From NCBI GenBank assembly GCA_023375675.1, contig JALQBC010000064.1, positions 81,262 to 145,261 on the forward strand: DNA of 64,000 nt. The letters are read 5' to 3'. This document shows positions 23,284 through 33,405 of this stretch, in pieces. The notes under the pieces are model-generated. The model was not told the DNA's origin. It made no database searches and was given only the letters and a program-made list of their open reading frames with translations. The position numbers were made by a program, and so were the translations under genes. How positions within the stretch are numbered: the stretch's first letter is position 1; the number at the start of each line of letters is the position of its first letter. Source of the stretch: Cytospora piceicola. Lineage: Eukaryota; Ascomycota; Sordariomycetes; Diaporthales; Cytosporaceae.

Positions 23284-23440
23284 ATTTCGCCGCTTAAGGC
23301 TGCAGAGAAGATAATAGAGTAACGCTTAAAAGGCGTTACTCTATCGGATCCGGAGTAGCTTAAGCAGCGTATCTAGTTATTAAGTTTCCGATTCTTTTTA
23401 ACGGAAGGCCTTCTTAACAGGCGGTCTTACCGCCGTTCCC
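23284..23440 (+). repeat. Hairpin element with GAGTAACGC stem, copy 1
   Basis: Starts with CGCCGCTTAAGGCTGC, contains a near-perfect stem (ATAGAGTAACGC paired with GCGTTACTCTAT) and continues to GGCGGTCTTACCGCC. Inverted copy at 23684-23852 and a third, more degraded copy at 43545-43645. Confidence 0.75.
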
Positions 23441-23683
23441 TAGTTTAATAATTAAAAACTAATAACTTTATATTACTTTTAAGTATTATTATGATTTTTA
23501 TTAAGTAATATTTAACAGTATAGCTATAGTTATATATAATAAATACTTTAAGTAATTATATTATAAATTATTTACTACTTATACATTTAAAACTTAAAAA
23601 TGTAAATAAAAACCCTTTCTATATATAGTTTTAACGGTATAATATATTAAATTACTAAGTTTATATAATATAAACTAAGTAAT

Positions 23684-23852
23684 AGCGGTAGGACCGTCTG
23701 CCGAGAAGGCCTTTCGTTAAGAAGGATCGGAATCTTAATAGCTACTTAGGTAGATACGCCGCTTAGGCTGCTCCGGATCCGATAGAGTAACGCTTTTTAA
23801 GGGTTACTTTATTATATCCTTTATAGCTTTAAGCGGCGAAATAATTAACTAA
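23684..23852 (-). repeat. Hairpin element with GAGTAACGC stem, copy 2
   Basis: Inverted copy of 23284-23440; shares CGGATCCGATAGAGTAACGC-type stem sequence and the CGCCGCTTA end. The stem has lost pairing at a few positions. Confidence 0.75.
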
Positions 23853-23915
23853 CTAACTAACTTACTAGCTACTTTACTAACTAAACTATTAGCTAACTTA
23901 CTTATATACTTTCTA

Positions 23916-23964
<49 letters not shown>

Positions 23965-24130
23965 ATAACTAAGTAACTAACTTATTAGCTACTTTAATAG
24001 CTAACTTAATAGCTAACCTATTAGTTAACTTACTTATCAACTTACTTACCTACTTACTTACTTAATACTTAACTAGCTAACTTACTAGCTACCTTACTAG
24101 CTAATATATTAGCTAACCTATTTACCTACA

Positions 24131-24220
<90 letters not shown>

Positions 24221-24520
24221 GTTACTTATTTAGTTACCTACTTATCTTCTTTCTTACTTACTTATTTACTTACTTACCAGTTAACCTACTTACTTACTTA
24301 CTTACTTAATAATTAACTAGCTAACTTACTAGCTACCTTAATAACTAATATAGTAGCTAACCTACTTACTTACCTACTTACTAAGTTACCTATTTACCTC
24401 CTTCTTTACTTACTTATTTACTTACGTACTTGTTAATTTAATAGCTAACTTACTAGCTAACCTACTTACTTACTTATTACCTAGCTTATTTACTAACTAA
24501 CTAACCTACTAATTTATATA

Positions 24521-24553
<33 letters not shown>

Positions 24554-24845
24554 CTACTTACTAGCTAATTTACTTACTAGCTAATTTAATAGCTAACTTA
24601 CCTACTTAGTTACTTACTTACTTATTTACCTATTTAGTAGCTAATTTACCTACTAGCTAATTTATTTAATAGCTAATTTACTAGCTAATTAATAAAATAC
24701 CTTACTAACTTACTAGCTAACTTACTAGCTATTTTAATAGCTAACTTACTTACTTACCTACTTACTTACCTACTTATCTACTTACTTACTTACTTATCTA
24801 CTTACTTACTTACTTACCTACTTACTTACTTACTTACTTATTAAC
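23853..24845. repeat. (TTAC)n-rich microsatellite, right
   Basis: About 1 kb of TTAC tetranucleotides with interspersed TAGCTAAC units, the inverted counterpart of 22881-23280 but more than twice as long. Unequal expansion of the two arms is evident. Confidence 0.9.
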
Positions 24846-25397
24846 TTAATTCGAATCTAAAGGCTTATATAAGCCTTTAGTAAAAAGGAAGGGAAGTAAG
24901 GGCTAAGGTTTAAGTTAAGAACCTTAAGAACTTAAAGAATTAAAACTATTAGCTTTAATAGTAAGCCTACCTTAAAGGCTACGATTTAATTAAATATACT
25001 ATTTAATAGCCCTTTTCTTACAGATATAGATTTAGGTAAGTTCTTTTTAATTAGATTAAAACTTAAGCGTGTATCTTAGTTCGAACCTAAGGTTTACTGT
25101 TAAAGGCCTTATCGTAAGCCTTATCGTAATCGGCCTTATCGTAGGCTTAAAATGACTATAAGTCTTCCGGCAGGCATTAAAGGCCTTATAATTACTAGTG
25201 TATTTAGTTACAGAACGACTAAAATCACTACTTTTAATAGCTAATTAGATCCTTTAAACAGGTGCTGTAGCGAATTAGCATAATTGTAATTCAGAGCTAA
25301 TCAGAATTAAAAACAGGTAGTATAAATCTTAAGGGCAACAATTTTTCTATATACTCGCCCGCCTTATAAAACAAACATTAACCTTCCTAACGGAAGG
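24846..25397 (-). repeat. Right arm of the 3-kb palindrome
   Basis: Inverted copy of 22352-22880. It keeps more G/C than the left arm at its outer end (CCTAACGGAAGG against CTTAACAAAAGG). Confidence 0.75.
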
Positions 25398-26149
25398 CAC
25401 TAATACTAAACCCGATTCTCAGATGCGGGGTCGTTTCATCTTACCTCCGGGCCGTGTCGCTTGAGATAATGCACGTTGTTATCACCTAGACAAGATGGTG
25501 GTGTGGATAAGACTTAGAGACCCACTTTCGGGCCAGGTGTAACGTTGAGTATTTGAAAATCTGTGATAAGATTGTATGCAAACAGTTATGTTGGTGTCAA
25601 GCGCATAGTTTGACGTGTGGTAAATCCCGGTGAATTCGGTCCGAACCAGACCTTTAACACAAGGAAGCTCGTACATTGCAGACCGACCCACATAGTGTCA
25701 CACGTAATATGTACTCGATTGAATCTGTTGATGTATTGTCTCGTACCCCGCTTGCTCGGGCACGCTAATTTCCATATGAAATACATGCCAGGGTCAATTG
25801 TGTGACTTGCTTATTCATACGGACCGAGGTATTTCCGCAGTCACCCCTGCTGCCGTCCGACATAAAGGGCTTCAACAAGTGGCGGGCAAACATACAGGTG
25901 CCATCAACTGAAACATGGCCCAGAGCTGCATTATGCTTAGCAACCTAACATACCGACGGGGAGTACGATATTGCACAGACAGCTTGCTCCGAAGCAAAGC
26001 AAGCTCAGCGAAGCCAGGCCCGTCGAACGTTGTACCTAGACTTTAGTCGAGTTTGACCGACAATTTGTGGATATTATGTACTTAAGCACATATGGGACCT
26101 GCAGGGTGCCGTTAGTTCGTTTCACACTGCATGCACCTGTAGAACAACG
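25398..26149. other. Intergenic with dispersed repeat
   Basis: Normal base composition returns at the end of the palindrome. Holds copy 2 of the dispersed repeat. No intact gene. Confidence 0.45.
25697..25862 (+). repeat. Dispersed repeat, copy 2 (matches 12560-12723)
   Basis: Aligns with the reverse complement of 12560-12723 over about 165 bp with scattered substitutions and small indels. Confidence 0.65.
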
Positions 26150-26450
26150 TCGACACAAGCACGTGTCTCCTCTGCTATCGGGCTACTTGTTGCGACTGTT
26201 TCCCCTGACCCGGGCCGGAATTAGCAGCGAAGGGCTCACAGAACTTCTCGGTAGCTTGTTTGGACAACCTGGCACCAATGATACCCTTAACTATGTTTTC
26301 GGTCCTTCCCAGACTCTATTTAAACCAAAAGAGAAAAAGAAGGGCCAAAATATGTCTAGATAGTTTCATCATACCAATGTTGTACTGGGTTGTCGGCGGA
26401 GGCACTGCTAGCAAAATGATTACTGCTAGATTGGCCGGGCCTTAGATCCT
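26150..26450 (+). pseudogene. GMC oxidoreductase remnant, N-terminal part
   Basis: Two short blocks match the N-terminus of secreted glucose-methanol-choline oxidoreductases. LRLFPLTRAGISSEGLTELL followed by FGQPGTNDTLNYV (to about 26303) corresponds to the region just before the FAD-binding loop. WVVGGGTASKMITARLAGP (about 26388-26444) corresponds to the FAD-binding VVGGGTAG motif. About 85-90 bp without a good intron separates them, and a stop follows. No later GMC motif could be recognised up to 26,880, so the gene is truncated or heavily decayed. Family assignment rests on these motifs only. Confidence 0.5.
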
Positions 26451-27929
26451 GCGAACTACAGTACACCGTTGCCTTGATTAAGCACCCGAAGCTCGTTTGA
26501 GACATCGGTACTGCAGATGTCGATTGCCAACGCTGACAGCACCTTAATATATGTTCCAATACCCTAGCTAAGCGTGTCCTGTTCGATAGCAACAAGACGG
26601 CAACCGCTGTTTTAGTCTAGGGCAACAGCAAGCTCATCCACATAACATTTCAGCTTTCAGCCAGGAAAAAGGTCGTTCTCTCTGCCGGTGTCGTGAGTTT
26701 CTTTCAAATGTTGTTGATGTAAATCTTTCTCTGGGCAAAGGGCTGGATGAAACTCGCACTGACGCTGCCAGTAGCGAAGGAAGTAGTAGTACCTGCGGTT
26801 GGATTAGCGTCGTTGAGGCAGTACCGGTAGTTATCAGCAAATCAATGGTTCATCAAGGACATAGCCTCTTAGTTCTTAGAGAGCTTATGCTAATTAAATC
26901 ATGCCAATACAAAATAGACTAATAATCTAAGTGATTAAGGTGTTAACTGTTTAACTATTCCCTATCCTTATTACTTCTTATCAGGTATGTTGTAACGCTC
27001 TCTGTTTAGCCCGACTATCTATATAGTTGATTATATCTTCCGTGCTAGAGCTATGCCGTTGAAATGGTTCTCGCACCTACAACTTTGTATAATAATAGCA
27101 CCAGGCCGATATAAGCTTTTAGTGTTACACACTATCTTAACGTATATATATACAAAATGTTGCGACCTGCGTGTAAAATAGCAGCCCTTTAATTAGCACC
27201 ATCTTCGGTTCCCTTGTTCTCTGTAAGTTTTGATTAGGTTTTCGCGAAAGAATCTTTGGCTGTTTCTGCCGTTAGTAGCTCTGCATCGGCTGAAAAGCCG
27301 CGCACTATTCTGGAAGAAGCTGTGATGACTTGTGTAACTGGAAATCAATTGTTGCAATCAATCAAGATTCCAGATTGTCATGTCTTTTTTTTTTTTTTTT
27401 TTTTTTTTTTGAATAAGTCTGAATGTTACATACATGACCTGGGTAAAAGGACGATTTAAGACAACTCGCAGCCATTCCTTGTCTCGTAATCCTGTCATTT
27501 AATATTTTGCTACGTTTTCACCGCGTGCGCCTTCCACCCTTCCAACATAATGTGTAGCTTCTCACTAAGTTGCCGTCAATGATCAGATCTCTCGTCCAGC
27601 TCTACATATTCTCTAATGGGCCAATTCGTGCTTGTGTTCTCCTCGCCCAAGTTCGTCACCTCTACTCCCGTTCTGCTAGGACTAGACCACGGTCCGCGCT
27701 TCTTGAACCGCCCCGGCAGCTTGCCGCCGGATCCGCTAATGGTGACTACGGAATTGTTCGGTACAGGTCTCGATGGCTGTATCCGGGGGGTGGTGAACTA
27801 AACGGAGGAAGAGAGGGTAAACGCTCGGCATGCAGGCACAGATGAGGGTAACATCGAGCTCGATCCCCGACCAGAAATCCACCCCTATGCCTTCGACTGC
27901 CCGACTGTTAGAAGGGTATTTCGAAGGTA
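26451..27929. other. Intergenic, probably decayed DNA
   Basis: No gene recognised. A run of 26 T lies at 27385-27410. Downstream decay of the GMC gene may extend to about 26,880. Confidence 0.4.
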
Positions 27930-28870
27930 TATAAATGTAGTTTCTGGAAGGGGGGCAGGTGACTTACTAGTTATATTCTGGCCGGATGCCTGGCCGATGT
28001 CGTAGACCTGGAGGGTCGTGAATCGGTAGTACAAGATGGCAACGGTACTGTCTACGGTAGAAATCGTGCTGTGTTGCATACACCCTATCGCTGTGCTTAC
28101 GGGTGATTATGATGGATTTTGCACGCGTACCATATTCCCCAGGCGAACATGACGGTGGTTGCGAACTTCTTGTGCGGCGGTAGCTTGAGTCGTAAGACGT
28201 ATGGCAACGGAATAACGAGGATGAGCAAGGTCTAAACAAAGTCGATCATCCCTCCCGAAAGCCCCCAGGAGAACTTAGTCACTATCTGCAGTGGCCCTCG
28301 TGCTTCCCGTCCTATCGTAGCCAGAAGTAGTTGATAGACGTGTATTGGAAGATATTAAACAGGATGAAGCCCAGGCTAACAATATTGCTTACGATGAGTA
28401 TAGTTTAAAAAAATGCGGCGGGGTTTGGTGGTGGCGAAATGCGGATGTAAAAGAGTAGGACAGACGTGCGGAGGGTCACTTGATAAAAGTTGTAAAGTAA
28501 GAACTCGGCGTATGTTACCTAGGTTCTGTTTAGGCTGAGCGGCTGGGATATTAGAGAGAGGGGAGTCGTACTATCAGAATCGTCATGATATTGTCTTAAG
28601 GCACCGCCTATATATCAGTACCGAGGCTAAAGTTGCTAGCCACTAAGGAGATAGTAGAAAATCTAACACAGCCAACCTAGATGCTAATGAGTTCAAGGGC
28701 TATCGTGGAAGTTGTGTGTGTTGTTCGAGGAGGGACCTTACCGTGCCCAGAAGATTGAAGAAGTCATCCTACCAGAAGTCTGTATGGCACACAACCCTCG
28801 AGACTAGTCTTAGGACAAAGATTATGCCGGCGAAGATAACGAAAAAGATCGTCAGCGGCCGAGGATTAAG
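27930..28870 (-). pseudogene. PTH11-like seven-transmembrane protein, inactivated by Trp-to-stop changes
   Basis: Minus-strand translation recovers the fungal rhodopsin-domain (PTH11-type) fold. In order: LTIFFVIFAGIIFVLRLVSR and DFW-stop-DDFFNLLGTV (about 28860-28740), FSLGTDI-stop-AVP and DNIMTILI, then AEFLLYNFYQVTLRTSVLLF, TILIVSNIVSLGFILFN and FQYTSINYFWLR-stop-DGKHEGHC, then TLLILVIPLPYVLRLKLPPH and KKFATTVMFAWGI. At 28769-28771, 28608-28610 and 28312-28314 a TAG sits where the family has Trp (FWWDD, DIWAVP, WxRWDG). TGG-to-TAG is a C-to-T change in CpA on the other strand, the RIP signature. Frame changes occur as well. An intact relative lies at 42002-43350. Confidence 0.75.
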
Positions 28871-29281
28871 TAGAAAGGTAGGTAAGAAGGCTTAGATGTG
28901 TAGGCGCCAGGCCTAGATCTAATATACTATTTAAGCTTCACCGCCACAAAACTAGAGATTACGTGACTTCCTGCTATAGCTACCTTTCCCCCCTGTGGTC
29001 GTGCTATCAATCTCGATATCGACGAGTAAGAAATCGAATAGTTATTATTATAACGTTATTAATTATCCTAACTTAAGTTAATGATTATAGGAAACTTCGA
29101 TATATAATACCGTTCTCTATATAATAAGTCTGCCTTATATCTTCCTTCCTTTTAATATTTTTTTAGGTAAGTAAAAAAGTAATCCTTTTTATTATTCTTC
29201 TCTTCTCTCTTTCTTCTTCTTTCTCTTTTCCTACTCTTTCCTTACCTGGTTCTATTTTACCTTTCCTTTAGTTTTAAGAAG

Positions 29282-29372
29282 TATTTATTTATATCTAAAG
29301 AGTAGCGACAGTTATTTATCTGTATTTAAAGAGTAGCGATAGTTATTTATCTGTATTTAAAGAGTAGCGACG
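29282..29372. repeat. 31-bp tandem repeat, three copies
   Basis: AGAGTAGCGA recurs at 29299, 29330 and 29361, each followed or preceded by GTTATTTATCTGTATTTAA; the first copy is slightly divergent. Confidence 0.95.
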
Positions 29373-29451
29373 GTAAGGGAAAGGGGGGGGGGTTGTAGGG
29401 GGATAGGGGGGTGGAGGGGGGCGGGGGGGGAAGGGGTGGGCGGGGAGGGAC
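29372..29451 (+). repeat. G-rich tract, potential G-quadruplex
   Basis: Many runs of four to nine G separated by one to five bases (for example GGGGGGGCGGGG-like blocks) on the plus strand. Meets the usual pattern for intramolecular G-quadruplex folding several times over. It abuts the 31-bp tandem repeat. Confidence 0.85.
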
Positions 29452-29482
29452 AAGACAGTAAGTAAAAGGCGTTATAATTCTC

Positions 29483-29518
29483 GGCTCGCGAAGCGAGGCA
29501 CGAGGCAAAGCCTCGTCT
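29483..29518. repeat. Two adjacent short hairpins
   Basis: CTCGC-GAA-GCGAG is followed at once by ACGAGGC-AAA-GCCTCGT. Not followed by a T run; role unknown. Confidence 0.6.
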
Positions 29519-30462
29519 TAGGGAATTTTAAGGCATTTCAAAGAGGTGGCAGACTACTAGGAGAGCGGTTAGGACCTGAAATACCGTGAGTGTGATAGTA
29601 AGTGATGCAGGCGGCAATAGAAGGACATAATGCTGGTCGCGCTAGCGAACAAATCAGCTAGGCACTCGCAGAAGGGGAGCCCACAATGTCACCACCTCTT
29701 TTAGCTATGATTCTTCTTACGACCAACTTTATAGCAATGCCCCTATTGAAACAGGTCGCGACGAATTTGCAATATAGTCTGTCCCTTCGCGTCAGTACGC
29801 TCGCCTGTCTCAATAACTTCTAAATTATGTATGCTGATCTCGCTAACTTCACTTCTCCCCTGTGGATGCTTGGGTGCGAAGGGCCCACGCTGCCGGGCAT
29901 CGTCCGCGCGTGCTGACATGATTGCTCTATGTTATAGGTTGTGTCAGCTTATATGCACTTCGCACACGTACCCGGGGGGAAGAGGAAGGGCACGGGGAAA
30001 AGGCGAGGCTGAGCAAATGTTGGTTGGGGCTGATGCCGGCAGCTGAAGATCAAGGAGGCCGAAACAGGTGTTGATCGCCGGTGACAGGGGGCCATCAGAG
30101 TGTCGAAATGCCGAATACGGGGCCTGGAGTAGAAAACTATGTGCCACCGGTCAGCAACTGTGCTATAACACCGCATTTACCTGCCACCTGGTGGTCCACG
30201 AATTGCTTCCGGGAATCTCTTGCGCCCTTCTTGAGAACTTATAGATTCTTTTCCATTTTCCCCTTTCTCTTTCAACTAAAAACGGCGATTTATGACCTTG
30301 TTAAGCAAAACCCTCCGGTAGCCATCTGTTCATTACAAGCATCTTTCGGCAGCCAGATAACAAAAACCAGCAAGAAAACTCCACAATCACCACTGAACCG
30401 CGTCCAATAGATCGCCACCTACAACAAAAAGAAGACTTCAAAATTCCACTATAGAATTCGTT

Positions 30463-31125
30463 ATGGTCGAGCAACCGCAGGTGCGACGGCGAGGGGCATC
30501 CCGTCCCCCCAGCCTTACTATACGCGACACAGACCTCGCCCACGCTATCAGCGCCTTGCGCGCTACCCCCGCCGCGGAGCTATCAGCCATACGCACCCTA
30601 CATATCATCTTGACCGAGACGAGCCTCCTCCGCTGGAATGGGCCTATCTGGCCCGAATCTAGCGCCGTCTTCGACGACGAGGATTATGACGACTACGAGC
30701 GGCTGTACCCGGCCCCGCCTTCAATAGCCAGCAGCCCCCCTAGCGAGCAGTTCCGCGAGCTGCTACGCTTCATAGCCGAGAGCTTTGAACTCGGAGAGCT
30801 GGACTTACAGGTCAACCTTAGCAACGTAGCGTGGAGTCTATTCGAGGGTAAGGCCGCTGCGGCGTACTACCCCGAGGATAAGATCGATCAGGACTGGAAG
30901 TTTATATATGATTTTTTTATGGATGTGGGAAGAGCGCTGGCCGAGGTATTTGGAGGACTGGAGCTGCGGAAGGTGGACGTCGAGACATCGATTTGGGATG
31001 GGATGGGCGGTTGGCTGACGGGACAGATCAGCGGAAGGGAAACAGTCGTGGATGGGAACCTGCCGGAGTATCATAATGTCGGGATACCGCTTCTGTCAAA
31101 TGAGGGAGGGGTGAAGGCTACCTGA
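30463..31125 (+). CDS. Conserved-looking hypothetical protein, 220 aa
   Basis: Single open frame starting MVEQPQVRRRGASRPPSLTI, with codon usage and G/C content typical of a real gene and unlike the AT-rich flanks. No domain recognised. The N-terminal basic stretch is followed by an amphipathic region (LAHAISALRATPAAELSAIR), an acidic segment (VFDDEDYDDYERLYPAPP), a helical leucine-rich stretch (FRELLRFIAESFELGELDLQ) and a region with conserved-looking aromatic residues (DWKFIYDFFMDVGRALAEVF). No signal peptide or membrane segment, so probably intracellular. The absence of stops over 220 codons in a decayed neighbourhood supports it being a gene. It might be related to proteins found with fungal F-box families, but that is a guess. 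Confidence 0.55.
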   Translation: MVEQPQVRRRGASRPPSLTIRDTDLAHAISALRATPAAELSAIRTLHIILTETSLLRWNGPIWPESSAVFDDEDYDDYERLYPAPPSIASSPPSEQFRELLRFIAESFELGELDLQVNLSNVAWSLFEGKAAAAYYPEDKIDQDWKFIYDFFMDVGRALAEVFGGLELRKVDVETSIWDGMGGWLTGQISGRETVVDGNLPEYHNVGIPLLSNEGGVKAT

Positions 31126-33405
31126 GGGAGCAAAAGGTAGGGGTAAAATAATGACTTGCTAGGACGTCTAGTGATTGGGTGAAGTAGTAGTAATGCAACT
31201 AAGCCCTAAGATTTGACTAAATGTCTATCTCTAGCTCGCAAGTGAATGTAGGAAGGAGACAAGCTTAGAGACTCCTGGTGTCCTTCTGCTTCTCTTTCTT
31301 TCCAAGATACACTCTGTAGCGGCACGGGATAGAGCTCTTTTTATAATAAATCGAATATTACTTAAAAGATTCCTTACTAAAGCGATAAAGATTAACAAGC
31401 GTCTTAAGAGAGACTAGAGGCTCCTACAAGCACGACAATAGTATACAGTAGTGCCCTCCTATATAACATGTGGCCTATTTAAGAGAAATATATGCTATAT
31501 ATAGGTCATATGCTATATATAGATATGTTGTATAGGGTGTCACTACTGTTAATAGAGACTATCATCGTAAACATCTAGGTCTGTTACGATACATTAGAAA
31601 TCTTTGAAAAGGGGATAAGTTGTCTAGTAATACCTAAAGCTGATCAAGGCATATAGGGCGTGGACAGCAAGCCTATGAGGTTTCGATATAGGTCTTAAGG
31701 CATCTAGTACTTTAAATTATATAAAGGGCGGTCCTTTTACTTCGCAGAACAGTGGTTATTCGTAACAAATGATTATAGTTGCATGGTACCAACTCTTAAG
31801 GGTTGGGATATAATTTTGTATTGCAGAGGAGAGAGTGCGGTATCTACAGCCTAGCGGCGTCAATCATTAAGACGAAAACAAGAGAGAGCTTCATCTAAAC
31901 ATTGAGTAGGTGAATAAAGAAGCTTGCGGAATAAGCAGAAGCTTAGGATATTATTCGACTAAAGAAAATATGTCTTGAGAATCAATTTCAGGGCCTCTTA
32001 AGCCGGAGTGTTAAGGCAGCTTACGAAAGACAATATTCCACCAGGCGCTTCGATAAGGATAGGAATCTTAACATATTCTAGTCTCGCTCCAGGCCCTGCC
32101 GATAACAGCCCAGTTTTAGTCGACTGTGCCTTATGCATATCGACTATATTTACTATAATATTAGACTTTTAGTTCTCGCTACTTCTACTGCACTGCATAT
32201 ACCCTAGCGTACCTAGGCTCCCTTAAGGTTTCGCCGGATTTAATTACGCTGAACCATATATTCGCCGGCTCTAGCGTACAGTGAAATACCTTAGGTACTT
32301 AGACTTTGTTAATAGCGTTTATTTGGAGAATGGGTGTCGGTAAACCGCACATGCGATGCGAAAAGTACTTACATAGGTTGCCAGCCGTACATATATTTGC
32401 CTAACCCCACGTATCTAGTGACGGTCCTTGGGGGGCCCACAGGTGCCTGGGTGCTGTCACGTCGAGCAGGAGAACTACCTGGTAACCGCAATTCTTCCCA
32501 AGTCACTCAAATTGGGCGCAAAAATGGGTCAATGGGCCCAATCGATCCGCGCACATGGAGGCTCCTCTGTACCGACCGCACCGAAACGCTGGGTATTTGC
32601 CTCGGCTTCTGCTGCACCGGGTCCTTGACCCGAAGCAGATTCACCAGGATCGCTTACTGGAGGCCGGCGTGGTCTTCATGGCCTCTTGCCAGCTACGCGG
32701 CCCTGCAGGAAACAGCAGCTCCGCGGCCGAGTCCCCTGCATCCGGATCTGGAGCATTGGCGCGAATCCTGCGATCCCGAGAGGCAGTGAATTATTGTGCA
32801 AGACAATGGCTGCATTGAGACGTGGCTGGGGCCGCACTGCCCTGGATGGCACCCTGATGCACCTCCTCGGCGCCCTGCACCGAAGCTCGGCGTGCGAAAC
32901 ACGACGGCCGTGCAGAACGTGGGCTTCTCGTTCCTGGTGCTGACGCAACCCGACGCCGTCTTCTTCTTCATTCCCTTCAAGCCAGCATGGCCACTACATA
33001 TTTACTACGTTGTCCCTCGTAACCCCCTTCTGATCAAAGCGGTCAATACTAGTTAACAAGACTGTCCGATATATCGTCGTTAGCTAGAAACCCAGTATCA
33101 AAAGGGCAAGCTGCCGCTCGGCAAGGCGTCGGACCATATTAGCTATTAGTCTTTTTCCCCTCAGCTAACTGTTTATTTACACAGTCTGCGGTCGGCCCAA
33201 CTGTGTTTGTTATCATTGATAGAAACACGGCATCTTTAGACAAAGTCACACCCCCCCGGTCCCATCATCCTCGGCTATACTTGCATTTGTTTCCTAGCCC
33301 CCAATGCTCCTATATATAAATAGGTCGACATCCCTACTAAGTAACAATTGTTCTTGTTCTCCTGGTCACACACTTCCGGGTCAAATTTCACAGAGATTCA
33401 CAAAG
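31126..33405. other. Intergenic, decayed
   Basis: Moderately AT-rich to 32.3 kb, then GC-rich from about 32.4 to 33.0 kb. The GC-rich part has several overlapping open frames on both strands but no domain in any; it may be a decayed gene. Holds a small inverted-repeat element at 31446-31548. Confidence 0.4.
31446..31548. mobile_element. Small MITE-like inverted repeat, about 103 bp
   Basis: Ends CAGTAGTGCCCTCCTATATA and (inverted) CAGTAGTGACACCCTATACA form an imperfect terminal inverted repeat of about 24 bp. The left flank is TA, the right flank TT, so a TA target duplication of Tc1/mariner type is possible but not perfect. Confidence 0.5.

Larger units (their letters stand above)
22352..25397. 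mobile_element. 3-kb nested palindromic (foldback-like) element
   Basis: The two ends are inverted copies: 22352-22880 read on the minus strand matches 24846-25397 through blocks such as TATACTCGCCCGCCTTATAA, AATTCGCTACAGCACCTG, AATTACTAGTGTATTTAGT and TTCGAACCTAAG-like sequence. Inside each arm is a TTAC/GTAA microsatellite of unequal length, and inside those are two oppositely oriented hairpin elements (23284-23440 and 23684-23852) around a 240-bp AT-rich centre. No transposase reading frame is present. The structure resembles a foldback or large MITE-type DNA transposon affected by RIP; target-site duplication was not identified. Confidence 0.65.
28871..30462. other. Intergenic with simple repeats
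   Basis: Contains a 31-bp tandem repeat, a G-rich tract and two adjacent hairpins, listed separately. No gene seen; open frames at 29831-30410 lack domains. Confidence 0.45.

Noticed and set aside
22881..24845. Regularly spaced repeats considered as a CRISPR-like array
   Set aside because: These are tetranucleotide microsatellites without unique spacers; the genome is fungal.
32334..33056. GC-rich overlapping open frames, considered as an ankyrin-repeat gene
   Set aside because: A few ankyrin-like words on translation, but no repeat periodicity in any frame.
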